64,000 nucleotides of DNA, from assembly GCF_004001065.1 (NCBI RefSeq), contig NZ_BIML01000003.1:186001-250000 (forward strand), read 5' to 3'. A program made the position numbers and the translations under genes. This document shows positions 1-8,701 of the stretch, piece by piece. The notes under the pieces were generated by a model. It saw nothing but the letters and a program-made list of their open reading frames with translations, ran no database searches and was not told the origin of the DNA. Each line of letters opens with the position of its first letter. The stretch's first letter is position 1. This DNA is from Paenibacillus xylaniclasticus. Its GTDB lineage: Bacteria > Bacillota > Bacilli > Paenibacillales > Paenibacillaceae.

Positions 1-67
1 GTTCAATTTATCTACAGGTCGCTTATTCTCTATCGTTCAGTTTATCTGTTTCTGAAACAAAAGAAAA

Positions 68-91
68 GAGCCGCGCACAAGCTTACGGCTC
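68..91 (-). terminator. Probable Rho-independent terminator
   Basis: A GAGCCG/CGGCTC stem with a 12-nt loop is followed, on the minus strand, by a T-rich run (TTTTCTTTTGTTT). It would end leftward transcripts from the L,D-transpeptidase gene, although the small plus-strand gene lies between them. The stem is only 6 bp, so this is a moderate call. Confidence 0.4.
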
Positions 92-110
92 ACCAACAGG
101 TCTGATAGTC

Positions 111-139
111 TTGCAGACGGACAAGTAAACGATTACAAT
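111..139 (+). promoter_or_regulatory. Candidate sigma-A promoter of the small membrane protein gene
   Basis: TTGCAG, a 17-nt spacer and TACAAT lie about 50 nt upstream of the small plus-strand gene. Spacing is ideal and each hexamer differs little from consensus. Sequence match only. Confidence 0.5.
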
Positions 140-186
140 ATTAATAATCGTCTATTCATTTATTGTCGGAAAGAAGGGTGATGGGC

Positions 187-330
187 ATGAGCGCACCGAA
201 ACGGAAAGCGCCAGCGATAAAGGCTAAGCCGGTCGAGACGGTGAACAAGAAGCTTCTGATCTGGCTAAGCTCTATTGTAGGCGTCATAATTATCGGTATG
301 GCACTTTTACTCATTCTGAACAACGCCTAA
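187..330 (+). CDS. Small single-pass membrane protein (47 aa)
   Basis: A short gene of unknown function. The product has a basic N-terminus rich in Lys, Ala and Pro (about residues 1-24) followed by one strongly hydrophobic segment (about residues 25-44) and ends two or three residues later, so it should sit in the membrane with its basic tail inside. An AAGAAGGG ribosome site lies 8 nt before the ATG at 187; an in-frame ATG at 181 is too close to that site. A TTGCAG-N17-TACAAT promoter precedes it. It converges with the L,D-transpeptidase gene, the two stops being about 8 bp apart. I recognise no family; the case for it being real is start signals plus composition. Confidence 0.6.
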   Translation: MSAPKRKAPAIKAKPVETVNKKLLIWLSSIVGVIIIGMALLLILNNA

Positions 331-338
331 CAGGCGGC

Positions 339-1712
339 TCAGTCCAGCCATGTGTACGTCTTATGGGGGTTTGTCTCGTCCTGCTTCGGAACCAGTCGGA
401 AACGGCTGTCGGGTACCGATACAGTGTCGGGCAAGCCCCCTTGTTGTATCGTCACCTTTGTACCGAGTGGAACAAGATCGTACAGCTCCTCAATGTCCTC
501 GCGATTCATCCGGATACAGCCGTGCGAATCGTCCTTGCCAACTGACAACGGTTCGTCGGTTCCATGGATGGCGTATAAAGTATCCGACAATGTCATCCCT
601 CTGCTCCCGAAAGGACCGTTATCACTGCCGTTCGGATTTTTAACTTTCTCACTAATATAATAAGTACCTCTCGGTGTCCTTTCCCCACCTAGTCCAACTT
701 TATAAGAGCGCACAAGGACATCCCCGCTTAATACCGCTAGCCGGTGCTTTGACGTATCGACAATAATGCGCAGCGGCTCATCCGGTAAGCCCGAAGCGGC
801 TACGGTGCTTGTCCCATTCGATGCCCGCTTCGCGCCGCCATCTGCCCCCTTACCTGACTTATTGCTATTGGCCGCTGCATCCTGCAGCTGAGCGAGCAGC
901 TGCCCGAACATCGCTTGCATTAACGTTGTATCTCCAGATAACGTATTATTCGGGTAAGGCTTCACAAGCTCTTCCATTGACGCCGGCCACATCTCCGTAC
1001 GGTTATAATAATGCTGAATAGCGCTCGACAATGTCCACCGCTGTTCTTGCTCCTGGCTCCACTGTTCATAAGCTTCGTACGACTTCGAGGCATCAGCAGG
1101 TGTACAAGCGCACAGCCTTGACTCGTACCAATTCATCTCCATATGGCCGCCTTGCTCCGTCTGACGTACCGCAAACAACAGCTCGGTAGTGCCATTCCAA
1201 TTGCGCCAGCCTTCAATGGACCCTAGCTTTGCTGCAATGCCGAGCGCTGACCGCTTCTCGCCCGCGGTCAGTTTAACCATCGCTGCTCCGAGATCCGATG
1301 CAGCTGTTGAATCGACGTATACGACGCCGACCGCGGCCGCATCTAGCGGCCTTGAATGGCTGGGCAGCGCCTCTTCTTTCTTCTCCTGTCTGAACGGCAG
1401 AAGCAAGGTAATCAGCAGCAGCACAGCTGCCAAGGCGCTCCAGCGCAGCAGCAGTCTTCGCTTGCGTGCGCGGCGCAGCCATTCCATCGCATGCTCCGCT
1501 TGAGCTCGTACCTGCTCCTGCGCTTCCGACAACGGGTCAAGCCGTTGTTCGAACGCGGCGAAGATGTCTCCTGCCTGAATAAAACAATAATTCGCTTTCG
1601 CTGGCTTTCCCTGCTCTTCGTAATATTTGCCCAACAAGTACCAGCCCATTTGATTGTCAGGGTGCCGCTTCACATATTGCTTCAAATGTTCCGAATGCTG
1701 AATTGGCTCCAT
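339..1712 (-). CDS. TPR-containing, membrane-anchored L,D-transpeptidase (YkuD domain)
   Basis: Predicted cell-wall enzyme that forms 3-3 type peptidoglycan cross-links or attaches proteins, through a Cys thioester. The 457-aa protein has an N-terminal TPR-like helical segment (residues 1-60, with WYLLGKYYEEQGKPAKA typical of TPR), a basic stretch and a single membrane segment (about 88-107), a long extracytoplasmic linker, and a C-terminal YkuD domain (about 310-430). The catalytic motif SHGCIR is present with Cys near residue 399, as is the upstream HGT motif. AAAGGAGG lies 11 nt before the ATG. The TPR part would be cytoplasmic and the catalytic part outside. This layout recurs in Paenibacillaceae; the substrate is not known from sequence. 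Confidence 0.9.
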   Translation of the reverse strand: MEPIQHSEHLKQYVKRHPDNQMGWYLLGKYYEEQGKPAKANYCFIQAGDIFAAFEQRLDPLSEAQEQVRAQAEHAMEWLRRARKRRLLLRWSALAAVLLLITLLLPFRQEKKEEALPSHSRPLDAAAVGVVYVDSTAASDLGAAMVKLTAGEKRSALGIAAKLGSIEGWRNWNGTTELLFAVRQTEQGGHMEMNWYESRLCACTPADASKSYEAYEQWSQEQEQRWTLSSAIQHYYNRTEMWPASMEELVKPYPNNTLSGDTTLMQAMFGQLLAQLQDAAANSNKSGKGADGGAKRASNGTSTVAASGLPDEPLRIIVDTSKHRLAVLSGDVLVRSYKVGLGGERTPRGTYYISEKVKNPNGSDNGPFGSRGMTLSDTLYAIHGTDEPLSVGKDDSHGCIRMNREDIEELYDLVPLGTKVTIQQGGLPDTVSVPDSRFRLVPKQDETNPHKTYTWLD

Positions 1713-1837
1713 GGTCGAACATTCCTCCTTTCGAGAGCGCTCTCATCTCTACCTGTTATATCGGCGGATTGATACTTTTCTATAATTCAGATTGAATCGC
1801 ATAATTAGGAAGAGGTATATCCATATCGTACGACACG

Positions 1838-1867
1838 AAAAAAGCCTTGTCCCTATCGGACAAGGCT
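1838..1867 (-). terminator. Terminator of the ferredoxin gene
   Basis: A perfect 10-bp stem AGCCTTGTCC/GGACAAGGCT with a 5-nt loop is followed on the minus strand by TTTTT, 20 nt past the fer stop codon. Confidence 0.85.
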
Positions 1868-1886
1868 GTTGTTCACATATAAAAGA

Positions 1887-2135
<249 letters not shown>

Positions 2136-2208
2136 TCATTTATTGCATAAGCTGGCATCATTATATTCGTAATAATGCGGATCAGGTAGCTTGTACTTCG
2201 AAAAACCT

Positions 2209-3495
2209 TCAATCATCACTATATAACATATGCTCGTCTGTTTGCAAGGATGTCCCCCGAATTCGCTTATTGCGAATTAATGCGGAAGGATCATCCCCCA
2301 GCATACCGGCTGTCAGCACCGCCCCTTCTCCGAACTTGTCGCGCAAGGCGTCCATCGCTTTAGTCAACGCTTCCTTCTTCGGCTGTTCCTCATAATCAAA
2401 CAGATCGAGTTGAACAGCCGTATCTTCGCGCGGCGTAAGCTGTGACAGCGTAACACCAAGCAGCCTTATCGGCTCGCCTTCCGTCCAGTTTGCATCAAAC
2501 AGCTTGCACGCTTCCTTATAAAAGATGTCCGCCGATTCCGCTGGTACGTCCAGCGTTGCTGAGCGCTGTATCGTCGTCATGTCCGGACGCCGAATCGTAA
2601 CCTGCACGACCTTCGCCATCAGCTTCTGCCGACGCAGTCGACGCCCTGTCTGGTCCGCTAGATTAAGAAGCACACGGTGCGCGTCTGCCCGTTTCGTCAG
2701 GTCGGCTGGAAGCGTCGTTGTATGGCCAATAGATTTATTTTTCTCGCGCCCCTCTTTGACCGGCGAATCATCTTGACCATGAGCCGCCGCCTTCATCCAA
2801 GCGCCGTATACCCCGAATTGACGTGCAAGCAGCGCTTCATCCGCCGCCGCCAATTCGCCGATTGTCGTAATATTGAGCTTACGCAGCTTCTCTGCTGTTT
2901 TACGCCCGATACCGAACAACGTATCGCAAGGCTTGTCCCACAGCAGCCGTGGAACATCGCGTATGCGCAATACCGTAATCCCATTCGGCTTGCGCATATC
3001 AGACGCCATCTTCGCAAGCAGCTTGTTCGGCGCAATTCCGATTGAGCACGGCAGCGACCATTCCGTTCGGATTCTATCCTGGATCGTTCTTGCAATATCA
3101 AGCGGAGAGCCAAACTGCTTCGAGCCTGTTATGTCTAAATAACACTCGTCAATCGACGTTACTTCAACGAGTGGGGTATACTGCATCGCGATACTTATAA
3201 ATCCACGTGAATAGCGCCGATACAAATCAAAGTCCGGTCGGATTAGCATGAGCTCCGGACATACTCTCGTCGCTTGCCGGACCGTCATTCCCGTCCTTAC
3301 CCCCCGTGCTCTTGCCGTGTATGAGCAAGTAACGACGACCCCTTTGCGAAGCTCGACGCTGCCGGCAACCGCTGTTGGCTTGTCCCGGTACAGATGCGGC
3401 TCTTCCGCCTCATGCACCGAGCAATAGAATGCATTCATATCCAAATGAAGAATGACGCGTCCTTTGGCTGGATAATATCGCTCATTCCCCTCCAT
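2209..3495 (-). CDS. dinB: DNA polymerase IV (Y-family, translesion)
   Basis: Error-prone polymerase that extends past damaged bases. From the ATG at 3495 the protein is about 428 aa. Palm metal ligands are visible: Asp19 in LHLDMNAF and Asp116/Glu117 in SIDECYLD. The SIGIAPNKLLAKMASDMRKP block, the helix-hairpin-helix region (thumb) and the little-finger domain follow, and QLDLF near residue 365 fits the beta-clamp-binding motif. The frame stays open 22 codons further upstream to 3561, but those residues (rich in Arg and Gly) do not belong to the family; a GGGGAAGGGGG tract 12 nt before the 3495 ATG is the better ribosome site. Confidence 0.93.
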   Translation of the reverse strand: MEGNERYYPAKGRVILHLDMNAFYCSVHEAEEPHLYRDKPTAVAGSVELRKGVVVTCSYTARARGVRTGMTVRQATRVCPELMLIRPDFDLYRRYSRGFISIAMQYTPLVEVTSIDECYLDITGSKQFGSPLDIARTIQDRIRTEWSLPCSIGIAPNKLLAKMASDMRKPNGITVLRIRDVPRLLWDKPCDTLFGIGRKTAEKLRKLNITTIGELAAADEALLARQFGVYGAWMKAAAHGQDDSPVKEGREKNKSIGHTTTLPADLTKRADAHRVLLNLADQTGRRLRRQKLMAKVVQVTIRRPDMTTIQRSATLDVPAESADIFYKEACKLFDANWTEGEPIRLLGVTLSQLTPREDTAVQLDLFDYEEQPKKEALTKAMDALRDKFGEGAVLTAGMLGDDPSALIRNKRIRGTSLQTDEHMLYSDD

Positions 3496-3614
3496 GTCTT
3501 CTAGGAACCCCCTTCCCCTTCTGATTCGCCCTGCTACAGCCTGATTACCAACAGCATACAATTGAATTCAAGCATCGGCAATGCGAACCTGTACAAAAAA
3601 AATAACGCTTCCCC

Positions 3615-3643
3615 TCTACATTCGTTATTACAAATGGTATAAT
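3615..3643 (+). promoter_or_regulatory. Candidate sigma-A promoter of cimA
   Basis: TCTACA, 17 nt, then a perfect TATAAT, ending 53 nt before the cimA start. The -35 box matches 4 of 6 consensus bases. Confidence 0.6.
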
Positions 3644-3695
3644 CGAATTTATGACCTGCCTACGGTAATTGATTGAAGGAGGAGACGTCTAGGCT

Positions 3696-5309
3696 ATGAC
3701 TAATGCCATCTCGATCTTTGATACGACGCTTCGTGACGGCACACAAGGTGAAGGAATCAGCTTGTCTGCTGAAGATAAAATCAAAATAGCTCTGAAGCTG
3801 GATGCTTTGGGCGTTCATTATATTGAAGGCGGTAATCCAGGCAGCAACGGCAAAGACATTGAATTTTTCCAACGCGCGAAGAGCCTTGGCCTCAAAGCCA
3901 AGCTAACTGCTTTCGGTAGCACGCGCAGGAAGAATAGTCTCGCCGAACAGGATTCGAGCTTGCTCCGCATTATCGAATCCGGAGTACCGGCAGCGACGCT
4001 CGTGGGCAAATCGTGGGATTTCCACGTTCATACTGCTCTGCAGACGACGCTAGAAGAGAACCTGTCCATGATTTATGATTCCATCGCATTCTTGAAGCGT
4101 AACAATATTGAAGCGATGTTCGATGCCGAGCATTTCTTCGACGGCTTCAAGAACAACCCGGAATACGCAATCTCCGTATTGAAGCATGCACAAGACGCAG
4201 GAGCTGACTGGCTCGTTCTGTGCGACACGAACGGAGGTACACTGCCAGGCGAAATTCATGAGATTGTTTCGCATGTGCGCCGCGCGATTAACGCGCCAAT
4301 CGGCATACATACGCACAACGACTGTGAGCTTGCGGTTGCGAACACGCTCGCAGCCGTCCAAGCGGGAGCTCGCCAAGTACAAGGCACGATTAACGGCTAC
4401 GGCGAACGCTGCGGCAATGCCAATCTATGCTCCATCATTCCGAACCTGCAGCTTAAGCTAGGCTATGACTGCATCTCTGCCCAACAGCTGCAATCGCTAA
4501 CCGGTACAGCTCGTTTCATCAGCGAGATCGCGAATGTGCATATGCCGGTCGGCCAGCCTTATGTCGGCAATGCAGCATTCGCCCACAAGGGCGGCATACA
4601 CGTATCCGCTATTATGAAGGACTCCAAGACGTACGAGCATATCGTTCCAGAGCTCGTCGGCAATAAGCAGCGAATTCTCGTCTCCGAGCTTGCCGGCCAA
4701 AGCAACATCGTATCGAAGGCTCATGAGCTTGGGCTCGACGTTAACGCGAATACAGACAAAACGAGAGAAATTATGAACCGGATCAAGGAGCTCGAGCATC
4801 AGGGATACCAATTTGAAGGTGCTGACGCATCACTTGAGCTTTTGCTAAGGGAAGCATACGGCGAATCGACCGAGCTGTTCAAGGTAGAATCGTTCAAGAT
4901 GCTTGTCGACAAGCGGAACGACCACATGGTTTCCGAAGCAATCGTGAAAATTTCGGTTGACGGCGAGGTCGTCTACACAGCTGCGGAAGGTAATGGCCCG
5001 GTTAACGCTCTTGACAATGCGCTCCGCAAAGCGCTCGTACAATTTTACCCTGAAATTATGAACATTCACCTGTCCGACTACAAAGTTCGCGTCATCGACG
5101 AGAAGGATGCAACAGCCGCTAAAGTTCGCGTGCTCGTCGAATCATCCGATTTCGATAACACCTGGAGCACAGTTGGCGTATCCAGCAACGTCATCGAAGC
5201 TAGCTGGGAAGCGCTAGTCGACAGCATTCGTTACGCTCTGCTCGGCATGTCCAAAATCGAGCCCGTCCATATGAACGTGAACGAACGGCTCGGTCTTGTG
5301 AACCATTAA
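3696..5309 (+). CDS. cimA: (R)-citramalate synthase
   Basis: Condenses pyruvate with acetyl-CoA to citramalate, the first step of the threonine-independent route to 2-oxobutyrate and isoleucine. At 537 aa it has the long form of the family. Residues 8-20 (FDTTLRDGTQGEG) carry the metal-binding Asp and catalytic Arg of the DRE-TIM barrel; GIHTHNDCELAVANT provides the HxH metal ligands; GERCGNANLCSIIPNL is typical of citramalate synthases rather than LeuA. The C-terminal third is the LeuA-type allosteric domain, usually the isoleucine-sensing region. AGGAGG precedes the ATG. It stands alone with its own promoter and terminator, not inside an ilv-leu operon. 2-Isopropylmalate or homocitrate synthase are less likely alternatives. 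Confidence 0.92.
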   Translation: MTNAISIFDTTLRDGTQGEGISLSAEDKIKIALKLDALGVHYIEGGNPGSNGKDIEFFQRAKSLGLKAKLTAFGSTRRKNSLAEQDSSLLRIIESGVPAATLVGKSWDFHVHTALQTTLEENLSMIYDSIAFLKRNNIEAMFDAEHFFDGFKNNPEYAISVLKHAQDAGADWLVLCDTNGGTLPGEIHEIVSHVRRAINAPIGIHTHNDCELAVANTLAAVQAGARQVQGTINGYGERCGNANLCSIIPNLQLKLGYDCISAQQLQSLTGTARFISEIANVHMPVGQPYVGNAAFAHKGGIHVSAIMKDSKTYEHIVPELVGNKQRILVSELAGQSNIVSKAHELGLDVNANTDKTREIMNRIKELEHQGYQFEGADASLELLLREAYGESTELFKVESFKMLVDKRNDHMVSEAIVKISVDGEVVYTAAEGNGPVNALDNALRKALVQFYPEIMNIHLSDYKVRVIDEKDATAAKVRVLVESSDFDNTWSTVGVSSNVIEASWEALVDSIRYALLGMSKIEPVHMNVNERLGLVNH

Positions 5310-5315
5310 ATGAAG

Positions 5316-5352
5316 AACCTCCAGGAAGAAGTCACTTCCCTGGAGGTTTTTT
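5316..5352 (+). terminator. Terminator of cimA
   Basis: AACCTCCAGG..GAAG pairs with CTTCCCTGGAGGTT, followed by TTTTTTT on the plus strand, starting 7 nt past the stop codon. Confidence 0.9.
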
Positions 5353-5364
5353 TGCTGCACTAAC

Positions 5365-5400
5365 AAAAAGCAGAGAGCTGCATACCGCTGCCCTCTGCTG
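5365..5400 (-). terminator. Terminator of the resA-like gene
   Basis: On the minus strand AGCAGAG and CTCTGCT flank an inner CAGC/GCAG-type stem and are followed by TTTTTG. It lies just past the resA-like stop and back to back with the cimA terminator. Confidence 0.8.
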
Positions 5401-5410
5401 CTTCTCAATA

Positions 5411-5953
5411 TTATGCTCCGTTCGCATATTCCTCTACGAACCGGTCAATGTCCTCCGCTGTAATTACACCGTTAATCCGCTCCACAATCATGCCTGTCTG
5501 ATCAACAACGAGCGTTGTTGGGAACTGACTAACCTTATATTGCTCGATAGCCTTACCATCGCGATCCATTAAGATCGGGAAGGTCAACTTCTGATCCTCC
5601 ACGAATTGCCGCGCATCTCTCTCTCGATCCTGGCTGGTTGCATTAATGCCGAGTATAACCATTTTATCACTATATTTCTGATACGATTGCTCGAGCTCCG
5701 GCGCCTCTAACTCACAAGGTCCACACCACGCTGCCCAAAAATTAATAAGCGTCAGCTTATCCTTCGGTCCACCCACTGTAACCGCAGTATCCTGTAAATC
5801 AGGCAAATCGAGCACCGGGGCCGCATAGCCTGTCTTGGGCTTCGTATCGACTGCCGCTGCATCGGATTCTTTCTTCGTATATTGCGTAACCGCGATCACA
5901 ACAAGAGCAATTATGGCCAATACTGCTAATATCGTCTTTTGCTTAGGCTTCAT
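5411..5953 (-). CDS. resA: ResA-like membrane-anchored thiol-disulfide oxidoreductase
   Basis: Thioredoxin-fold protein that reduces disulfides outside the membrane, in ResA's case the haem-binding Cys pair of apocytochrome c. The 180-aa product has a basic N-terminus, one membrane segment (about residues 7-23), then a TlpA/ResA domain with the active site WCGPC in FWAAWCGPCELEAPELE and a cis-Pro in the SQFPTTLV segment. The central insertion typical of TlpA/ResA proteins is present. I chose the ATG at 5953 because AGGA lies 6 nt upstream; an in-frame ATG at 5977 has a weaker site. ResABC partners are not adjacent, so it could equally be a paralogue such as StoA, though StoA is usually tied to sporulation genes. 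Confidence 0.8.
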   Translation of the reverse strand: MKPKQKTILAVLAIIALVVIAVTQYTKKESDAAAVDTKPKTGYAAPVLDLPDLQDTAVTVGGPKDKLTLINFWAAWCGPCELEAPELEQSYQKYSDKMVILGINATSQDRERDARQFVEDQKLTFPILMDRDGKAIEQYKVSQFPTTLVVDQTGMIVERINGVITAEDIDRFVEEYANGA

Positions 5954-6189
5954 TAGCGGTCCTATTCCTTTCGTCATGACACTAGCTCTAAATTTGTAAC
6001 TGCTAACATGGTATCATGGGCGCCGTCCTTCGCTCAAGCGAACGGAATGTTTCAAATGCAGCAATGTATCAGATGTTCAACAATATGTCACAAACGCCGT
6101 TTCGTGGTATCTATTTCTTCGATTTCCTCTCCCTCACTATTGTCGTCCGCAATTCGTCAGTTTATCCAAAATGCTGTATAGATGCGGTA

Positions 6190-6198
6190 TGATATAAT
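6190..6198 (+). promoter_or_regulatory. Extended -10 promoter of the JAMM gene
   Basis: TGATATAAT, a perfect extended -10 element (TGnTATAAT), lies 54 nt before the JAMM start codon. No clear -35 is visible, as is common with extended -10 promoters. Confidence 0.55.
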
Positions 6199-6252
6199 GA
6201 GAAGCAAGTGATTTTTATATTGATGTCATGATGTCAGGAGTTTTCAGCCCAC

Positions 6253-6750
6253 ATGAAACGTTATGCAAATCCCTTATCGGAGTATATCTCCAACGTACCA
6301 TCTAATGAACATCTTCTATGTATGTCGAACAATATCTATAAATCCATTGCCGCCCACTGCCAGGCCACTCTGCCGAATGAAGCATGCGGCTTGCTGTCCG
6401 CTAGTTTTAGCGCCATTATGAACTCCCATACCGTCGTCGAACGGTTCATCCCGATCCCAAACATCCACCCCGAGCCGCTACACGCTTTCGCTTTCGAGCC
6501 TAGTGCTTGGACAGCCGCATTATATGAATTAGACAGAGCCAGCCAGCAGATCATCGGCTTCTATCACAGCCACCCTGCCACAGCCCCTGTACCATCAAAG
6601 TCCGATATGATCGGCCTACCTGCATCGAGCTCAACGTTTATGCTCATCCTTTCTTTTGCCTCTCCTATTCCGGAGGCTCGTGCTTATCGCTTCACACAAG
6701 GCAAGTCTGCTCACCCACTATTCTCTGAGGTGAAACTGCACTTCATGTGA
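6253..6750 (+). CDS. Mov34/MPN/PAD-1 (JAMM) family metallopeptidase
   Basis: Predicted zinc isopeptidase-like hydrolase. The 165-aa protein has the full JAMM signature: Glu43 in NEACGLL, then His105-x-His107, seven residues, Ser115-x-x-Asp118 (in HSHPATAPVPSKSD). Bacterial members of this size cleave ubiquitin-like sulfur carriers from partner proteins (for example in Cys or thiamine sulfur chemistry), but no ThiS/MoaD-like gene or E1-like gene is adjacent here, so the substrate is unknown. CAGGAG lies 12 nt before the ATG. An internal Met at residue 24 could also start the conserved domain. It converges with the exonuclease gene and shares its terminator. Confidence 0.85.
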   Translation: MKRYANPLSEYISNVPSNEHLLCMSNNIYKSIAAHCQATLPNEACGLLSASFSAIMNSHTVVERFIPIPNIHPEPLHAFAFEPSAWTAALYELDRASQQIIGFYHSHPATAPVPSKSDMIGLPASSSTFMLILSFASPIPEARAYRFTQGKSAHPLFSEVKLHFM

Positions 6751-6798
6751 GCCCATTCTCCTCTGACCCGCGCTGGCCGCTTGCGAAGCCAAATCAAA

Positions 6799-6828
6799 CA
6801 AGGCAGCCTTTATCGCTTGGCTGCCTTG
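6799..6828. terminator. Bidirectional terminator between JAMM and exonuclease genes
   Basis: A perfect 10-bp CAAGGCAGCC/GGCTGCCTTG stem lies between two convergent genes, with TTTGATTT on the minus-strand exit side. Confidence 0.7.
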
Positions 6829-6834
6829 TTCGTA

Positions 6835-7569
6835 CTATCTACTCAAATATGCGTACAAATCTCCTAATGTTACAACGTTCCGCTCTAATATCCGCTCCAG
6901 ATACGACACCCATAGCTTAGCTGTCATAATCGAATCCTCCAGCGCATGATGCCGGTTATGGATCGGAATGCCGGCGCTCTCGAGAAGTTCGTCCAAACCG
7001 TAGCCATCTGGCCGCCCCGGCTCTAACCACTTGGCAATCATCATCGTATCCAGAACACGGTGCGTCAGCTGCACCTTGGATGTTCTCCACAGCGCCGCAT
7101 TCAAAAATTGTTTGTCGTGCCCGCTGCCATGTGCAACCAACACTCTTCTCCCGATAAATTCCATAAAATCATGAAGAACCTGCATCAGATCGGGCGAGCC
7201 TTCCGACATTTCGTTCGTAATGCCAGTCAGTGAAGTAATATGCATCGGTATTCGGCGCTTCGGATTAACTAAGCTATAGAATGACTCGTTCTCGAAAATT
7301 TCATCGCCCTTCACGAGCACACCGCCGAACGAGATAATTTCATCATCATTGTATGGGTAAAAGCCCGTCGTCTCCAGATCGAAGACGACGATCTCCAGCT
7401 CGCGCAACGGAACATCAAGCGTTGAATGCTTACGCTGCTCTTTGGCCATCGAACGGATAAACGCCATCTGCTGCGCATTAGGAGAACCGAGCATGGATGC
7501 GATCGCAGGTGTAATACCGCCCATTTTGTACAGATGCCACATCCGCCCGGCGCCCTTCTGTTCCTTCAT
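6835..7569 (-). CDS. DnaQ-like DEDDh 3'-5' exonuclease
   Basis: Predicted proofreading-type exonuclease. From the ATG at 7569 the protein is 244 aa. The DEDDh residues are visible: Asp and Glu in VVFDLETTG (Exo I), Asp in VAHGSGHDKQFL (Exo II) and His..Asp in NRHHALEDSIMTAKL (Exo III). GGAGG lies 8 nt before this ATG; the longer open frame to 7653 would overlap the upstream gene by 68 bp and has no ribosome site. It lies 16 bp downstream of the DUF294 gene, and this pairing of an exonuclease with a DUF294 nucleotidyltransferase-like protein is common in bacteria. It lacks the polymerase domain of PolC and the helicase of DinG. Confidence 0.88.
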   Translation of the reverse strand: MKEQKGAGRMWHLYKMGGITPAIASMLGSPNAQQMAFIRSMAKEQRKHSTLDVPLRELEIVVFDLETTGFYPYNDDEIISFGGVLVKGDEIFENESFYSLVNPKRRIPMHITSLTGITNEMSEGSPDLMQVLHDFMEFIGRRVLVAHGSGHDKQFLNAALWRTSKVQLTHRVLDTMMIAKWLEPGRPDGYGLDELLESAGIPIHNRHHALEDSIMTAKLWVSYLERILERNVVTLGDLYAYLSR

Positions 7570-7585
7570 TCCCGTCCCCTCCGAA

Positions 7586-8659
7586 TTACCTGAACCTGCT
7601 TGAAGCTTGTTTGAAGACACGCCGTTGAAGCTTCTGACCGACACGAAGCCCATCCTTCAGTTCCGCAATCATTTCACGTGTCAGCTTACTTACTAGAAGC
7701 TTTCCGTTATTAGCGTACATCCCCATTTCTAACTTCTCTGTTGCCATCAGACGCAGCTTCAGAAATAATCGGAACGTACGCCCGTACGTTTCTGCCTCCG
7801 AATCTGTCAACACGCCGGCATCACGCAGCCCCGCCATTCTCGTTAAAGTAGAGGTGCTGCGAATATTGTGCCGAATCGCTAACAGCCGAATCGCGTTCAC
7901 CATCGGAATATACGCTCCGTACTTCATATCCAGGCTGCCCGCGTCCTCCCCGTACTGCTCCTTGAGCAGTTGACCGAACACACCAATTAGCACTTTATGA
8001 CGCATCGTATTGTCAAGCATACGCTGTACCATGACCGGATGCTTCAGCATGTCATGGTTAAATGTGTCGTGCAAACGCTTCATGAGATCATCCGCACCAT
8101 AAACACAGCGACCGTCAGCTACAATAAGCAAATGCCGAACCGATTCCCACGCCGGCTCGTCAAACCAACCATTAAGCTGTTCTACCCATTCGGACAGCGA
8201 CTTTCCCCACCCTGGATTGTCGCTAAGTACATTTCCTTCGCAGCGCGGAAATCCTAACCGTTCCAGCAGGATAACAATCCTTTTCGACAGCTCGGCAAAA
8301 TAATGACGGTACGCCTCCCTCTCCTCTGGGCACGATCCGTCCTCATAGACGAGACCGCTGTCTTGATCGCTGGACAGCGTCTGCTCTTCCCTTCCACCGC
8401 TTCCGAACATAATATACGCATATGGCACGGGGGGAGAACCCATCCCAGCCCGTGCCATATCTGCTTCTGCAAGTATGATGACGCGTCTGGTCAGCGCATC
8501 ATAATACTCGTTCAGCTCGGTATAAAATTGTTCGACCGGTAGAGTGGACAGCATCGCTTCCATTCGTGCGTTAACATGATCCCGCAGGCTGCGCAGCGTA
8601 CCCGCATCATCGGCTTCACCGATTAACTGCAGCAGCTGCGACCGTTGCGGATCGCTCAT
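7586..8659 (-). CDS. DUF294 putative nucleotidyltransferase / signalling protein
   Basis: A 357-aa cytoplasmic protein with an N-terminal helical region, a DUF294 domain with the nucleotidyltransferase-like motif FGSGGREEQTLSSDQD (about residues 85-100), and a C-terminal DUF294_C substrate-binding-like domain. The family resembles GlnD-type nucleotidyltransferases but usually comes with CBS and cNMP domains; those are absent in this short form. Its substrate is not known. It is the first gene of a two-gene unit with the exonuclease. The Asp residues of the GS..D.D motif are present, so catalysis is plausible. Confidence 0.83.
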   Translation of the reverse strand: MSDPQRSQLLQLIGEADDAGTLRSLRDHVNARMEAMLSTLPVEQFYTELNEYYDALTRRVIILAEADMARAGMGSPPVPYAYIMFGSGGREEQTLSSDQDSGLVYEDGSCPEEREAYRHYFAELSKRIVILLERLGFPRCEGNVLSDNPGWGKSLSEWVEQLNGWFDEPAWESVRHLLIVADGRCVYGADDLMKRLHDTFNHDMLKHPVMVQRMLDNTMRHKVLIGVFGQLLKEQYGEDAGSLDMKYGAYIPMVNAIRLLAIRHNIRSTSTLTRMAGLRDAGVLTDSEAETYGRTFRLFLKLRLMATEKLEMGMYANNGKLLVSKLTREMIAELKDGLRVGQKLQRRVFKQASSRFR

Positions 8660-8701
8660 GCGCCGTCCTCTCCCCTCGGTCAGAATCCATCATAACATTC
8701 G

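Noticed and set aside
2209-3561. Longer form of DNA polymerase IV starting at 3561
   Set aside because: Extra 22 residues do not resemble the family and lack a ribosome site; the ATG at 3495 is preferred.
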